Shown here in pieces: positions 16,570-25,221 of a stretch of 64,000 bases of DNA. This DNA is from Aedoeadaptatus acetigenes. Lineage in GTDB: Bacteria; Bacillota; Clostridia; Tissierellales; Peptoniphilaceae. The stretch covers positions 110,690 through 174,689 of the forward strand of contig NZ_JAOQJD010000002.1 in NCBI RefSeq assembly GCF_025566985.1, in the 5' to 3' direction. The translations under genes and the position numbers were made by a program. How positions within the stretch are numbered: position 1 is the stretch's first letter; each line of letters starts with the position of its first letter. Under the pieces are notes generated by a model. That model saw only the letters and a program-made list of their open reading frames with translations. It had not been told where the DNA came from and ran no database searches.

Positions 16570-17058
16570 TTACACCTCCTCGTGGTTGCGGTAGTAGCTT
16601 TCGTCTAATTCTTTCGTCACCGATTCCAAGATGCCGTCGTCCAACACGTCCAGGACTTCCTTAAAGACCTGCATTTTTTCTTCGGGCACCTTTTCTTCCA
16701 GGCATTTAAGCACGTCGTCGACAAAGTCGTAATTGACTTGGTAGTACTTTTTAAATTTATCCGTGACGAAGAGGTGGACCTGGCGGCGGTCTTTTTGGCT
16801 GCGCACTTTTTCCACGTGGCCTTTTTCCACCAAATTATTCACCTTGTAGGCGGCATTCGGTTGGCTCACGCGAATAAAATTGGCCAATTCGTTAATGGTC
16901 GGCCCTTGAAGCGCGTAAATGGCCTCGGCACAAAACTTTTCCATGACCGTCAGTGAATCCGGCTGTCTGTTGTTGCGATAGAGATTTTTGTAGAAATTTA
17001 ATTTATATTTCAGGTAAATTGAATTCATGACTTCTCGCATCGATTTATTGTTTTCCAT
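16570..17058 (-). CDS. MarR-family transcriptional regulator
   Basis: This 162-aa winged-helix regulator contains GPTINELANFIRVSQPNAAYKVNNLVEKGHVEKVRSQKDRRQVHLFVT. That comprises the recognition helix followed by the wing with the conserved D-R-R motif. Members bind palindromes near their own promoters and respond to phenolics or oxidants. The upstream stretch (17059-17145) has an AT-rich region that could hold an operator, but no clear palindrome was assigned. A 62-aa gene follows in the same transcript. Confidence 0.87.
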   Translation of the reverse strand: MENNKSMREVMNSIYLKYKLNFYKNLYRNNRQPDSLTVMEKFCAEAIYALQGPTINELANFIRVSQPNAAYKVNNLVEKGHVEKVRSQKDRRQVHLFVTDKFKKYYQVNYDFVDDVLKCLEEKVPEEKMQVFKEVLDVLDDGILESVTKELDESYYRNHEEV

Positions 17059-17145
17059 AAATACCCCAATCTAATAGACCAGTGACAATTATCGTACCAT
17101 ACATAATTGATCGTTAGATTCTTACCGAATCCCTTCAATTAGAAA

Positions 17146-17178
17146 AGAACAATCCTATATTCGGCATTGTTCTTTTTA
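17146..17178. terminator. Terminator downstream of tRNA-Arg
   Basis: AAGAACAAT (17149-17157 region) pairs with ATTGTTCTT (17166-17174) around a 9-11-nt loop. T-rich tracts lie on both sides, so it can work in both directions. It sits 25 nt beyond the tRNA 3' end. Confidence 0.75.
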
Positions 17179-17202
17179 TAAGACGCATCGTCGCTTATGT
17201 AA

Positions 17203-17279
17203 TGGCGGAGCTGAGAGGAATCGAACCCCCGGCACGTGCCTTAGGAGGGCACTGCTCTATCCAACTGAGCTACAGCTCC
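17203..17279 (-). tRNA. tRNA-Arg (anticodon CCT)
   Basis: The minus strand folds as a full cloverleaf. The acceptor GGAGCTG pairs with CAGCTCC, the D arm is GCTC/GAGC, the anticodon stem is GTGCC/GGCAC with loop CTCCTAA, and the T loop is TTCGATT. The encoded 3' end is GCCA. Loop positions 34-36 are CCT, decoding AGG arginine codons. Confidence 0.97.
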
Positions 17280-17345
17280 ATAATGAACAGTATACGCACC
17301 TATTTCATAATTTGCAATTCATATCCGCGCCTTGCAGAAAATCTT

Positions 17346-17978
17346 TTACATTCCTTTATATTTATCTTCCAAGGCGATCATGGTCATGCGTCCTTCGTCC
17401 ATTTCCTCCACTTGATAGACGTAGCGTTCGTCTTCCACAACAGCGCCTAATTCCACGATTTTATCCTGTTCGTCGAATATTTTTTGAATGTAGTCGCCGA
17501 GGATCTCTTCTCTGCTCTCGATGTCTCTAACCAAATGTTCGTTGACCTTTTCCATTCTCGTCTGCGCATCGAAAAAAGCCACGCCGGCATTGGCAAGGAT
17601 TTTGTGAATGGTAAAGTATTTGCGCACGATAAACAAGACGGCGATGGCCAAAACGCCGATAAAAAGGTCTTGGGTATTGTCGCCGTAAATAAGCATTTTT
17701 CTCGCCACCACCATAATCATAATGTAGATGATTTGGTATTCCTCGTGATTGATTAACATGGCCACAAATTCCAGGCCGATGACCATTAAGAGGACGTGGG
17801 AAAGAAAAGACTGAAAGAGCTCATAACTGCTTCCCTTGGTGCTGTGGGCGATGTCTACCATGTATTTAAAAAGATCGGGGACGGAAGTGACGATCCCGAT
17901 AATAATAGTGACGGCCATGGCAAATTCCAAGGCGTAGAGCAGGCTTTGGAGCCTGGTTATATATTTCTTTCGATTCAT
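17346..17978 (-). CDS. PsiE-like membrane protein with C-terminal soluble domain
   Basis: This 210-aa protein has four predicted membrane helices in residues 10-130 (for example FAMAVTIIIGIVTSVPDLF and VLLMVIGLEFVAML). The layout resembles phosphate-starvation-inducible PsiE proteins: LINHEEYQIIYIMIMVVARKMLIY is a conserved-looking block. A charged soluble tail of about 75 residues follows. The gene overlaps the SigB-like gene by 4 nt, so it is the last gene of the sigma operon. The function is unknown. Confidence 0.68.
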   Translation of the reverse strand: MNRKKYITRLQSLLYALEFAMAVTIIIGIVTSVPDLFKYMVDIAHSTKGSSYELFQSFLSHVLLMVIGLEFVAMLINHEEYQIIYIMIMVVARKMLIYGDNTQDLFIGVLAIAVLFIVRKYFTIHKILANAGVAFFDAQTRMEKVNEHLVRDIESREEILGDYIQKIFDEQDKIVELGAVVEDERYVYQVEEMDEGRMTMIALEDKYKGM

Positions 17979-18766
17979 CCCATTTCTCCGGACTTTTCCA
18001 TTTCCTTACGCATTTTTTCCAATAACTTTTTCTCGATGCGGCTCACGGTCATTTGGGAAATGCCCAATTTTTCCGCGATGGACACCTGGGTCTTCCGATA
18101 CTGGTAACGGTCGATCAAGATGGTTTTTTCCACATCGTTGAAGTTTTCCATGGCCCGCTGAATAAAGTCGTTCATCTCGACTTTTCGGAAGTACTCCTCT
18201 TCCACGCCGATTTTGTCGCCGCGGGACAGATCCCGGTCTTCGCTTCCCGTGTCGAAATTCATGTCCAGACTCTCCGGCGCGTAGACTTTCGACGCTTCCA
18301 TGACCTCCAGCACTTCCGCCGTGGAAATATCCAGAAATTCCGCGATGTCCGAAATGGTGGGAGTCTTTTGGTTTTGCTGCGCCAGGGTCAATTTGGCGTC
18401 GTTGATTTTTTTCGACAGCTCCTGCACCCGGCGGGGCACGCGAATGGTCCATCCCTTGTCCCGGAAGTATTTTTTAATCTCGCCGATAATGGTCGGCGTG
18501 GCAAAGGACGAAAATTCAAAGCCCTTGGACGGATCGTAGCGCTCCACGGCAAAAATCAGGCCCATGGAGGCCACTTGAAAGATGTCGTCGTAGTCGATGC
18601 CTTTTCCCGTATATTTTTTCGCCAGAATTTCGGCGATGTAAAGGTGCTCTTCGATTAAAATGTCCCGAAGGGTCTTGTCGTCGGTTTCGGCGTATTCGGC
18701 AAATAATTCTTTTCGCTTCGCTTTGGAAAGGGGCCGATCCATGTTGTAGTAGGCTTCTTTGTCCAT
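17975..18766 (-). CDS. SigB/SigF/SigG-like RNA polymerase sigma factor
   Basis: This 263-aa sigma factor has regions 2, 3 and 4. Region 2 contains GIDYDDIFQVASMGLIFAVERYDPSKGFEFSSFATPTIIGEIKKYFRDKGWTIRVPRR, the SigB/SigF-type signature. Region 4 ends in RKTQVSIAEKLGISQMTVSRIEKKLLEKM. It directly follows genes for an STAS antagonist and an RsbW-like protein, so a partner-switching control circuit is likely. The sequence does not decide between a general stress sigma and a sporulation-type one. Confidence 0.9.
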   Translation of the reverse strand: MDKEAYYNMDRPLSKAKRKELFAEYAETDDKTLRDILIEEHLYIAEILAKKYTGKGIDYDDIFQVASMGLIFAVERYDPSKGFEFSSFATPTIIGEIKKYFRDKGWTIRVPRRVQELSKKINDAKLTLAQQNQKTPTISDIAEFLDISTAEVLEVMEASKVYAPESLDMNFDTGSEDRDLSRGDKIGVEEEYFRKVEMNDFIQRAMENFNDVEKTILIDRYQYRKTQVSIAEKLGISQMTVSRIEKKLLEKMRKEMEKSGEMG

Positions 18767-18767
18767 T

Positions 18768-19124
18768 TTATGCTCCGAAGGTTTTGTAAACGACCAATTG
18801 ATCGTCGTCGTAGGAGACTTCGTCGGCCAAAGACTCGATAATCATGGCCGTGATGGCCAGGCGCTCGTCGGCCTCGACTTTCTCCTCGCTGATGCCGGAG
18901 ACGCGGAAGCGAATGGCGCCTTCTTCCGGCTCCATGACGATGTCGATGGTATCTTTCATGCCCATGGCGAAGGAAAGATTGCAGCTTTCCGTAAGAAGCA
19001 GGCGAATGTCTCCCAAGGTGTCCATATCGATGTCTTCTTCCACGCAAATCCCCGACACGTTTAAGCGCGCCAGGGAAAGGTAGCGGGGCTTGGCCGGAAT
19101 GGTTAAATAGACTTTATCTCCCAT
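18768..19124 (-). CDS. RsbW/SpoIIAB-like anti-sigma protein, motif-degenerate
   Basis: This 118-aa protein sits between the STAS antagonist and the SigB-like factor, exactly where RsbW would be, and has the size and strand pattern of a GHKL domain. The normal N-box has E and N four residues apart. Here the segment is LLLTESCNLSFAMG with three-residue spacing. No DxGxG nucleotide loop is visible before the C-terminal EVSYDDDQLVVYKTF. It may therefore bind the sigma factor without protein kinase activity, which would change how the switch works. The assignment rests on context plus fold-like pattern. Confidence 0.7.
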   Translation of the reverse strand: MGDKVYLTIPAKPRYLSLARLNVSGICVEEDIDMDTLGDIRLLLTESCNLSFAMGMKDTIDIVMEPEEGAIRFRVSGISEEKVEADERLAITAMIIESLADEVSYDDDQLVVYKTFGA

Positions 19125-19438
19125 TAGGCCTCTCCCTCGATATGAAACAATTTGTCTAATTTCGTAATGGTAAAGAGCTTCTTTACATTGGGATCCAAGT
19201 GCTCGATGTGCACTTCGTGGCCGTTTTCCTTGACGTAATTGAGCAGGTAAATAAAGCCGCCGAGCCCGGTGGAATCCACGTAAGCTAAATCCGCGGCATC
19301 CACGAGGATGTTTTTTTTGTGGGCGTCGTAGGCGGCGACGGCTTCTTCTTTAAATTGAGCCGTGTAATACATGTCCATTTCGCCGCAGGGAATGAGACGC
19401 AAGCGTTCCCCGTCATCTTTTATTTTCAGTGTAAACAT
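19124..19438 (-). CDS. STAS-domain anti-sigma factor antagonist (RsbV/SpoIIAA-like)
   Basis: This 104-aa STAS protein has the conserved phosphorylatable serine in DAADLAYVDSTGLGGFIYLL, followed by HVEHLDPNVKKLFTITKLDKLF-like helices. In known systems, dephosphorylated antagonist frees the sigma factor by binding the anti-sigma kinase. It overlaps the next gene by one base and opens the sigB-type operon downstream of gyrA. A GGAGGGCGG ribosome-binding site precedes the ATG. Confidence 0.9.
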   Translation of the reverse strand: MFTLKIKDDGERLRLIPCGEMDMYYTAQFKEEAVAAYDAHKKNILVDAADLAYVDSTGLGGFIYLLNYVKENGHEVHIEHLDPNVKKLFTITKLDKLFHIEGEA

Positions 19439-19492
19439 TCCGCCCTCCTTTTCTCTTCTAGTATATCATCGCAAGCCGCGGGGGCAATACAT

Positions 19493-21919
19493 TTATTCTT
19501 CCCCGACGTATTCGGCCACGGCGACGATGTGGCTGTCTTTAATATTCATGAGCTTCACGCCGGAGGTGGCCCGCCCTAAGATGGAAATGGATTCCGCCTT
19601 CAGACGAATAATGGCGCCGTCTTCGGAGATCATCATAATTTCGTCTCCGTCGTTTAAGACTTTCGCCGACACCAATTGGCCGGTTTTTTCCTTGATGCGG
19701 TAGGTGATCAGGCCCTTGCCGCCGCGATTTTGCACCTTGTATTCTTCCATGGCCGTGCGCTTGCCGTAGCCGTATTCGCTGATAACGGCCAGGGTCTTGC
19801 CCTCTTCGGCCTTTACAAAGCTGACCACTTCGTCGTCTTCGTCCAGGCGAATGCCGATGACGCCCATGGCCGTGCGGCCCTGTTCTCTCAGCTCGCCGCC
19901 CTTGAAGCGCAGGGACATGCCCTTCTTCGTGACAAAGATTAAATCGTCGTCGTCGCCGCATTGAATGCCGCCGATCATGGTGTCGCCTTCTCTTAAGCCC
20001 ATGGCGATGAGGCCGTTTTTGCGAATGTTTTTGTATTCGCCCATCTTGGTCTTTTTAATGTAGCCGCGACGGGTGACGAGGAAGAGATTGTCGTCGTCCG
20101 CCACCTGATCGATGGGGATAATGCTTTGAATCCGCTCCCCTTCTTCCAATTGAAGCAGGTTCACGATGGCCGTGCCCTTGGCGTTTCTGCCGGCGGCGGG
20201 AATTTCGTAGGCCTGTTTCTTATACACTTGGCCGCAGTCGGTAAAGAACAGAATCGTATCCAAGGTGGATGTAATAAAGAGGCTGGTGACGAAGTCGTCG
20301 GCCTTTTTGTTTAAGGCGCTGATCCCCTGGCCTCCGCGGTGTTGAGGCTTGTAGGTGCCTTCGGGCATGCGCTTAATATAGCCGGAATTGGTGAGGGTGA
20401 CCACCACTTCTTCGTCTTCGATGAGATCGGCATCTTCCATTTCCCCGTCGGATTTCGTGATCACCGTGCGGCGCAAATCGCCGTATTTTTCCTTGATCTC
20501 CAAGAGTTCTTCTTGAATGGTCTTATCCAAGACCTTGGGATCGGAGAGGATGAGCTCCAATTTTTCGATGAGGGCCAAGAGTTCCCTATACTCTTCTTCC
20601 AGCTTTTCCACTTGCAGGCCGCTTAAGCGCTTGATGCGCATGTCCAAAATGGCCTGGCCCTGAATGTCCGTGAGGCCGAAGCGCTCGGTAAATTTCGCCT
20701 TGATCTCTTCGTCAGTGCGGTAGCTTTTGACGATTTCGATGATTTCGTCGATATGGTCGATGGCAAGTTTCAAGCCCTCGATAATGTGCACCCGGGCCTT
20801 GGCTTTGTTTAAGTCGAAGGTACTGCGTCGGGTCACCACGTCCCGCTGATGCATAACGTAGTAGTGAATAAGCTCGAGCAGAGTCAATTCTTTCGGCACC
20901 CCGTCCACCAAGGCGAGATTGATGATGCCGAAGGTGATTTGCAGCTGAGTTTCCTTGTAGAGGCGATTTAAAACCACGTGGGGATTGGCGTCCCGCTTCA
21001 GTTCAATAACCATGCGCACGCCGCGGCGATTGGATTCGTCGCGAATGTCGGAGATGCCGTCGATTTTTTTGTCCTTCACGAGCTCGGCGATTTTTTCGAT
21101 GACCCGCGCCTTGTTCACTTGATAGGGAAATTCCGTCACCACGATTTGGTACTTGCTCTTTAAGGGCTCGATTTCCGCCCGCGCCCGCACTTTTACCTTG
21201 CCGCGGCCAGTTTTGTAGGCTTCCTTAATGCCTTCTTTGCCCATAATAAAGGCGCCGGTGGGAAAATCCGGCCCTTTAATGTGGGTCATCATCTTTTCCA
21301 GAGAGATTGTTTCGTCGTCCATGTAGGCGATGACCCCGTCGATGACTTCGTTCATATTGTGGGGGGCCATATTGGTGGCCATGCCCACGGCGATGCCGGC
21401 GGAGCCGTTGACCAGGAGATTGGGAAAGCGCGAGGGAAGCACCGAAGGTTCCGTCAATTCTTCGTCGAAATTGGGCACGAAGTCCACGGTGTCTTTATTG
21501 ATGTCTCTCAACATTTCCATGGCCAACTTCGACATGCGCACTTCCGTGTAACGCATGGCCGCCGGGCTGTCCCCGTCCATGGAACCGAAGTTCCCCTGGC
21601 CGTCGGCGAGGGGGTAGCGAATGTTAAAGTCCTGGGCCAAACGCACCACGGCGTCGTAAATGGACAAGTCCCCGTGGGGGTGATACTTCCCCATAACGTC
21701 CCCGACGAGGCGGGCGCTTTTTCTGTGAGGCTTATCCGGCGTAAGGCCCTGCTGTTGCATGCCGTAGAGAATACGGCGATGCACGGGCTTTAAGCCGTCC
21801 CGCACGTCGGGCAGGGCCCGGGCGACGATGACGCTCATGGAATATTCTAAGTAAGCCTTTTTCATGGCTTTTTCTAAGACGACGTCTTGAATGCCGCTTT
21901 CATTTGCAAATTTTGCCAC
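19493..21919 (-). CDS. gyrA: DNA gyrase subunit A
   Basis: This 808-aa protein has the breakage-reunion domain and C-terminal beta-pinwheel of GyrA. The active-site tyrosine is in AAMRYTEVRMSK (about Tyr124). The quinolone-resistance region reads KYHPHGDLSIYDA. The residue aligned with Ser83 of E. coli is Leu (codon TTG), while the Asp87 equivalent is kept. The C-terminal GyrA-box-like QHRGGQG is present near residue 530. It forms the A2B2 supercoiling enzyme with gyrB, located 9 nt upstream. The length is normal for Firmicutes. Confidence 0.98.
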   Translation of the reverse strand: MAKFANESGIQDVVLEKAMKKAYLEYSMSVIVARALPDVRDGLKPVHRRILYGMQQQGLTPDKPHRKSARLVGDVMGKYHPHGDLSIYDAVVRLAQDFNIRYPLADGQGNFGSMDGDSPAAMRYTEVRMSKLAMEMLRDINKDTVDFVPNFDEELTEPSVLPSRFPNLLVNGSAGIAVGMATNMAPHNMNEVIDGVIAYMDDETISLEKMMTHIKGPDFPTGAFIMGKEGIKEAYKTGRGKVKVRARAEIEPLKSKYQIVVTEFPYQVNKARVIEKIAELVKDKKIDGISDIRDESNRRGVRMVIELKRDANPHVVLNRLYKETQLQITFGIINLALVDGVPKELTLLELIHYYVMHQRDVVTRRSTFDLNKAKARVHIIEGLKLAIDHIDEIIEIVKSYRTDEEIKAKFTERFGLTDIQGQAILDMRIKRLSGLQVEKLEEEYRELLALIEKLELILSDPKVLDKTIQEELLEIKEKYGDLRRTVITKSDGEMEDADLIEDEEVVVTLTNSGYIKRMPEGTYKPQHRGGQGISALNKKADDFVTSLFITSTLDTILFFTDCGQVYKKQAYEIPAAGRNAKGTAIVNLLQLEEGERIQSIIPIDQVADDDNLFLVTRRGYIKKTKMGEYKNIRKNGLIAMGLREGDTMIGGIQCGDDDDLIFVTKKGMSLRFKGGELREQGRTAMGVIGIRLDEDDEVVSFVKAEEGKTLAVISEYGYGKRTAMEEYKVQNRGGKGLITYRIKEKTGQLVSAKVLNDGDEIMMISEDGAIIRLKAESISILGRATSGVKLMNIKDSHIVAVAEYVGEE

Positions 21920-21928
21920 TGTATCCTC

Positions 21929-23848
21929 CTAGGCGTCGATGTTTTCGACGTAAATTGCATTTTCTTCGATAAATTCCCGCCGCGGCGCCACTTCCTGGCC
22001 CATAAGCATGGAAAATACTTCGTCGGCCATTTGGGCGTCGTCTACGCTCACGCGAAGGAGCACCCGGTGTTCCGGATTCATGGTGGTTTCCCAGAGCTCT
22101 TCCGCGTTCATTTCACCGAGACCTTTGTAGCGACCGATTTTTAAATTCTTGTCCCGGCCCAGGCGATTCATGGCCTCTTGCAGCTCTTCTTCGTTGTAGC
22201 AGTATTCCAGCACCTTCGATCCCCGCTTAATGCCGTAAAGGGGCGGCTTAGCCACAAAGACGTGTCCCGCTTCGATCAGCTCGGGCAGGTGGCGGAAAAG
22301 GAAGGTCAAGAGCAGGGTTTGAATGTGGGCGCCGTCCACGTCCGCATCGGTCATAATGATGATTTTTCCGTAGCGGAGTTTTTCGATGTCGAATTCCGTA
22401 TCGATGCCCGTGCCGAAGGCGGTGATCATGGCGCGAATTTCGTTGGAGTTTAAAATCTTGTCCATGCGCGCCTTTTCCACGTTCATGATCTTCCCGCGAA
22501 GGGGCAAAATGGCCTGATAGCTGCTGTCCCTGCCGCCCTTGGCGCTGCCGCCGGCGGAGTCCCCTTCCACTAAAAAGATCTCGGTCTTCTCGTTGTCGTT
22601 TAACTGGCAGTCCACGAGCTTGCCGGGAAGGGGCGTGTTATCTAAGATGGAGCGCTTCCGCGTCAAATCCCGCGCCTTTCTCGCCGCTTCCCTGGCCCGG
22701 CGGGCGGAAAGGGCCTTCGTTAAAATAATCTTTCCGATTTTCGGGTTTTCTTCCAAAAAGGCGGCCAGGTAATTGTTCAACACCCGCTCCACAATGGCCT
22801 TGGTCTCGGAATTGCCGAGCTTGGCCTTGGTTTGGCCTTCGAATTGGGGATCGGGAATCTTCACGCTGATCACGGCGCTGATCCCCTCCCGCACATCGTC
22901 GCCGGAGAGGTTTTCTTCTTTTTCTTTAATGTAATTGTATTTTCTGCCGTATTCGTTAATGCTCTTGGTAAGGGCGCTTCTGAAGCCCGATAAATGGGTG
23001 CCCCCTTCTTCCGTGTTGATATTGTTGGCGAAGGATAAGACCGTCTCCCGGTAGCTGTCCGTGTACTGAATCGAAATTTCCACATTGGTGTCTGAATCCG
23101 TTTCGTCCACGTAGAGAATTTTGTCGTGAATGGGCTTTTTGTTCCGATTAATGTATTCCACATAGCTTTTTATGCCGCCGACGTAGTGGTAGATTTCCTT
23201 AAATTCCTCTTCGTCTCGGTGGTCGATAAATTCAATGTAGGCGCCCTTGTTTAAAAAGGCCATTTCCCGGAAGCGGCGGGCCAATACCTCCCGGCTGAAT
23301 TCCACGGTTTCCTTAAATATGTCTTCATCCGGCCAGAAGGTAATGGTGGTGCCCGTGTCCTTCACCCCTTCTTCCACGACGGTAAGTTCCGTTTGAGGAA
23401 TGCCTCTGGAAAAGACCTGTTCGAAGGCTTTTCCCTCCCGTCGCACGTAGGCGATGAGTTTTTTCGACAGGGCGTTGACCACGCTGACGCCGACGCCGTG
23501 AAGGCCGCCGGAGACTTTGTAGGCATTGCTGTCGAATTTCCCCCCGGCATGGAGAATGGTAAGGACGGTTTCCACGGTGGATTTTTTCGTTTGGGGATGA
23601 ATGTCCACGGGAATGCCGCTACCGTTGTCGCGCACGGAAACAGAGCCGTCTTTGTTCAGTTCCACAATGACCTGATCGCAGCGGCCGGCTAAAATTTCGT
23701 CGATGGAATTGTCCACCACTTCGTAGACCAAGTGGTGCAAGCCTTTGGGACCCGTGGACCCGATGTACATGCCCGGGCGTTTACGAACCGGCTCGAGGCC
23801 CGTTAATACCTGTATATTGCCGGCATTGTATTCATTTTCCCTTACCAT
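21929..23848 (-). CDS. gyrB: DNA gyrase subunit B
   Basis: This 639-aa ATPase subunit has GHKL motifs: YEVVDNSIDEILAG, SVRDNGSGIPV and VSGGLHGVGVSVVNALS. The TOPRIM domain contains EGDSAGGSAKGGRDSSYQAILPLRGKI and TDADVDGAHI, the Mg2+-binding acidic residues. It lies between recF and gyrA in the classical Firmicutes origin order. Its start overlaps the recF end by 7 nt. Confidence 0.98.
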   Translation of the reverse strand: MVRENEYNAGNIQVLTGLEPVRKRPGMYIGSTGPKGLHHLVYEVVDNSIDEILAGRCDQVIVELNKDGSVSVRDNGSGIPVDIHPQTKKSTVETVLTILHAGGKFDSNAYKVSGGLHGVGVSVVNALSKKLIAYVRREGKAFEQVFSRGIPQTELTVVEEGVKDTGTTITFWPDEDIFKETVEFSREVLARRFREMAFLNKGAYIEFIDHRDEEEFKEIYHYVGGIKSYVEYINRNKKPIHDKILYVDETDSDTNVEISIQYTDSYRETVLSFANNINTEEGGTHLSGFRSALTKSINEYGRKYNYIKEKEENLSGDDVREGISAVISVKIPDPQFEGQTKAKLGNSETKAIVERVLNNYLAAFLEENPKIGKIILTKALSARRAREAARKARDLTRKRSILDNTPLPGKLVDCQLNDNEKTEIFLVEGDSAGGSAKGGRDSSYQAILPLRGKIMNVEKARMDKILNSNEIRAMITAFGTGIDTEFDIEKLRYGKIIIMTDADVDGAHIQTLLLTFLFRHLPELIEAGHVFVAKPPLYGIKRGSKVLEYCYNEEELQEAMNRLGRDKNLKIGRYKGLGEMNAEELWETTMNPEHRVLLRVSVDDAQMADEVFSMLMGQEVAPRREFIEENAIYVENIDA

Positions 23849-24942
23849 AAATCCTCCTCGCGCAGATCGTCTGCGCTCTTTTTTAATTCGATTAAATCAA
23901 TGGCTTCCGCCGCCTCTTCCAAGGCCTCCATAGGCTCCGCCGCCGTAATAAAGCATTGGCCTTTAATCATAGAAAGCAACATCCGCCGCCGCTTCTCGTC
24001 CAGCTCCGACAAGACGTCGTCTAAAAGCACCACCGGGGCTTCGCCCACCTGCTCGCCGATGCGGTCGATTTCCATGCACTTCATGGCCAAGACGATGCTT
24101 CGTATCTGGCCCGTGGAGGCGAATTTCTTCGCTTCCTCGCCGTTTAAGAGAAAAGACAAATCGTCCAAGTGGGGGCCGATGGACGTCCGCCCCCGCTCCC
24201 GATCCGTTTCGCGCCTCGCCTTCAGGCTTTCGTAAAAGGCAGTCTCCAACTCCCCGTCCAAGACCACGGGAAAAGACGCCTTGTAGCGCAGCTCCAGGCC
24301 CTCGCCCTCGCCTGCGATGGCTTCGTAATAGGTCGAAACGGAGGCGGCCATGCGCTTTAAAAATTTCAGCCGCTCCCTTAAAATCACCGCCGCGTAATTT
24401 GCCAAACTTCGGTCGTAGACGTCTAAAAGATCCATATCCCGAAGCTTTCTGAGTACGACGTTTCGCTGATAGAGTACGTGGTAGTAGGACGTGTAGGCCT
24501 CGTCGTAGGCGGGAGAGAGCATGCGGAGCATGTCGTCGATAAATGCCCGGCGCCGCGATGGGGCGCCCTGCACCATCTGCAAGTGCCCGGGCTCGAAAAG
24601 CACCACGCCCATGCCCCGACCGTAGGCCGAGGTGTTTTTTACGGGATTGTGATCCCTGAGAAAGCGGCGCTTGTCTTTTTTTACGGTGATCTCCATGTCC
24701 CTGGCGAAGTCGTCCATGACCACGGTGGCCGCCACAAAGGCGCTCTCCTCGCCGAAGGCGATCACTTCTTTTAACGAAGCGGTTTTAAAACTGCGCCCCG
24801 TCATGGCTAAGTAAATGGCCTCTAAAAAATTCGTCTTACCCGTGCCGTTGGGCCCGATGATGCGATACATTTTCGGTTCCAAATCCACAAAAAGGCGGCG
24901 ATGGTTTCGAAACGAGACCATGTTTAATTCAGATACAAACAC
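23842..24942 (-). CDS. recF: DNA replication and repair protein RecF
   Basis: This 366-aa SMC-like ATPase has Walker A IIGPNGTGKTNFLEAIYLA near residue 33, the ABC signature-like region FASTGQIRSIVLAMKCME, and Walker B VVLLDDVLSELDEKRRRML. RecF loads RecA at single-strand gaps together with RecO and RecR. It stands in the conserved origin order between the S4 protein and gyrB. Confidence 0.97.
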   Translation of the reverse strand: MFVSELNMVSFRNHRRLFVDLEPKMYRIIGPNGTGKTNFLEAIYLAMTGRSFKTASLKEVIAFGEESAFVAATVVMDDFARDMEITVKKDKRRFLRDHNPVKNTSAYGRGMGVVLFEPGHLQMVQGAPSRRRAFIDDMLRMLSPAYDEAYTSYYHVLYQRNVVLRKLRDMDLLDVYDRSLANYAAVILRERLKFLKRMAASVSTYYEAIAGEGEGLELRYKASFPVVLDGELETAFYESLKARRETDRERGRTSIGPHLDDLSFLLNGEEAKKFASTGQIRSIVLAMKCMEIDRIGEQVGEAPVVLLDDVLSELDEKRRRMLLSMIKGQCFITAAEPMEALEEAAEAIDLIELKKSADDLREEDLW

Positions 24943-24999
24943 ATCGTCCTCCCGCCCCGTTGAATTTTCATTCGTTTCCCTTAGTATAGTACAAATGTT

Positions 25000-25221
25000 C
25001 TATTCCGACAAATGGGTCTCGTCCTTCTCAATGGTGTCTTTTTCTCCCATAAACTCCACCACATCGCCCGGGTAGAGCTTTCTGCCCCGGCGATGTTCCA
25101 TTTCGCCGTTTACATAGACCAGGCCGTCGGAGACCACCATTTTAGCCATGCCGCCGGAATCCACCCACTGCACGTATTTTAAAAAGCTGTCGAGCTTAAT
25201 GTAGTCCGTCGTTATTTTCAT
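25000..25221 (-). CDS. S4-domain RNA-binding protein (YaaA/YlmH-like)
   Basis: This 73-aa protein is a single S4 domain: IKLDSFLKYVQWVDSGGMAKMVVSDGLVYVNGE followed by RRGRKLYPGDVVEF. The same small gene occurs between dnaN and recF in many Firmicutes (B. subtilis yaaA), which supports the call. It overlaps the dnaN stop by 4 nt. The proposed role is in ribosome biogenesis or RNA binding, and the exact role is uncertain. Confidence 0.92.
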   Translation of the reverse strand: MKITTDYIKLDSFLKYVQWVDSGGMAKMVVSDGLVYVNGEMEHRRGRKLYPGDVVEFMGEKDTIEKDETHLSE

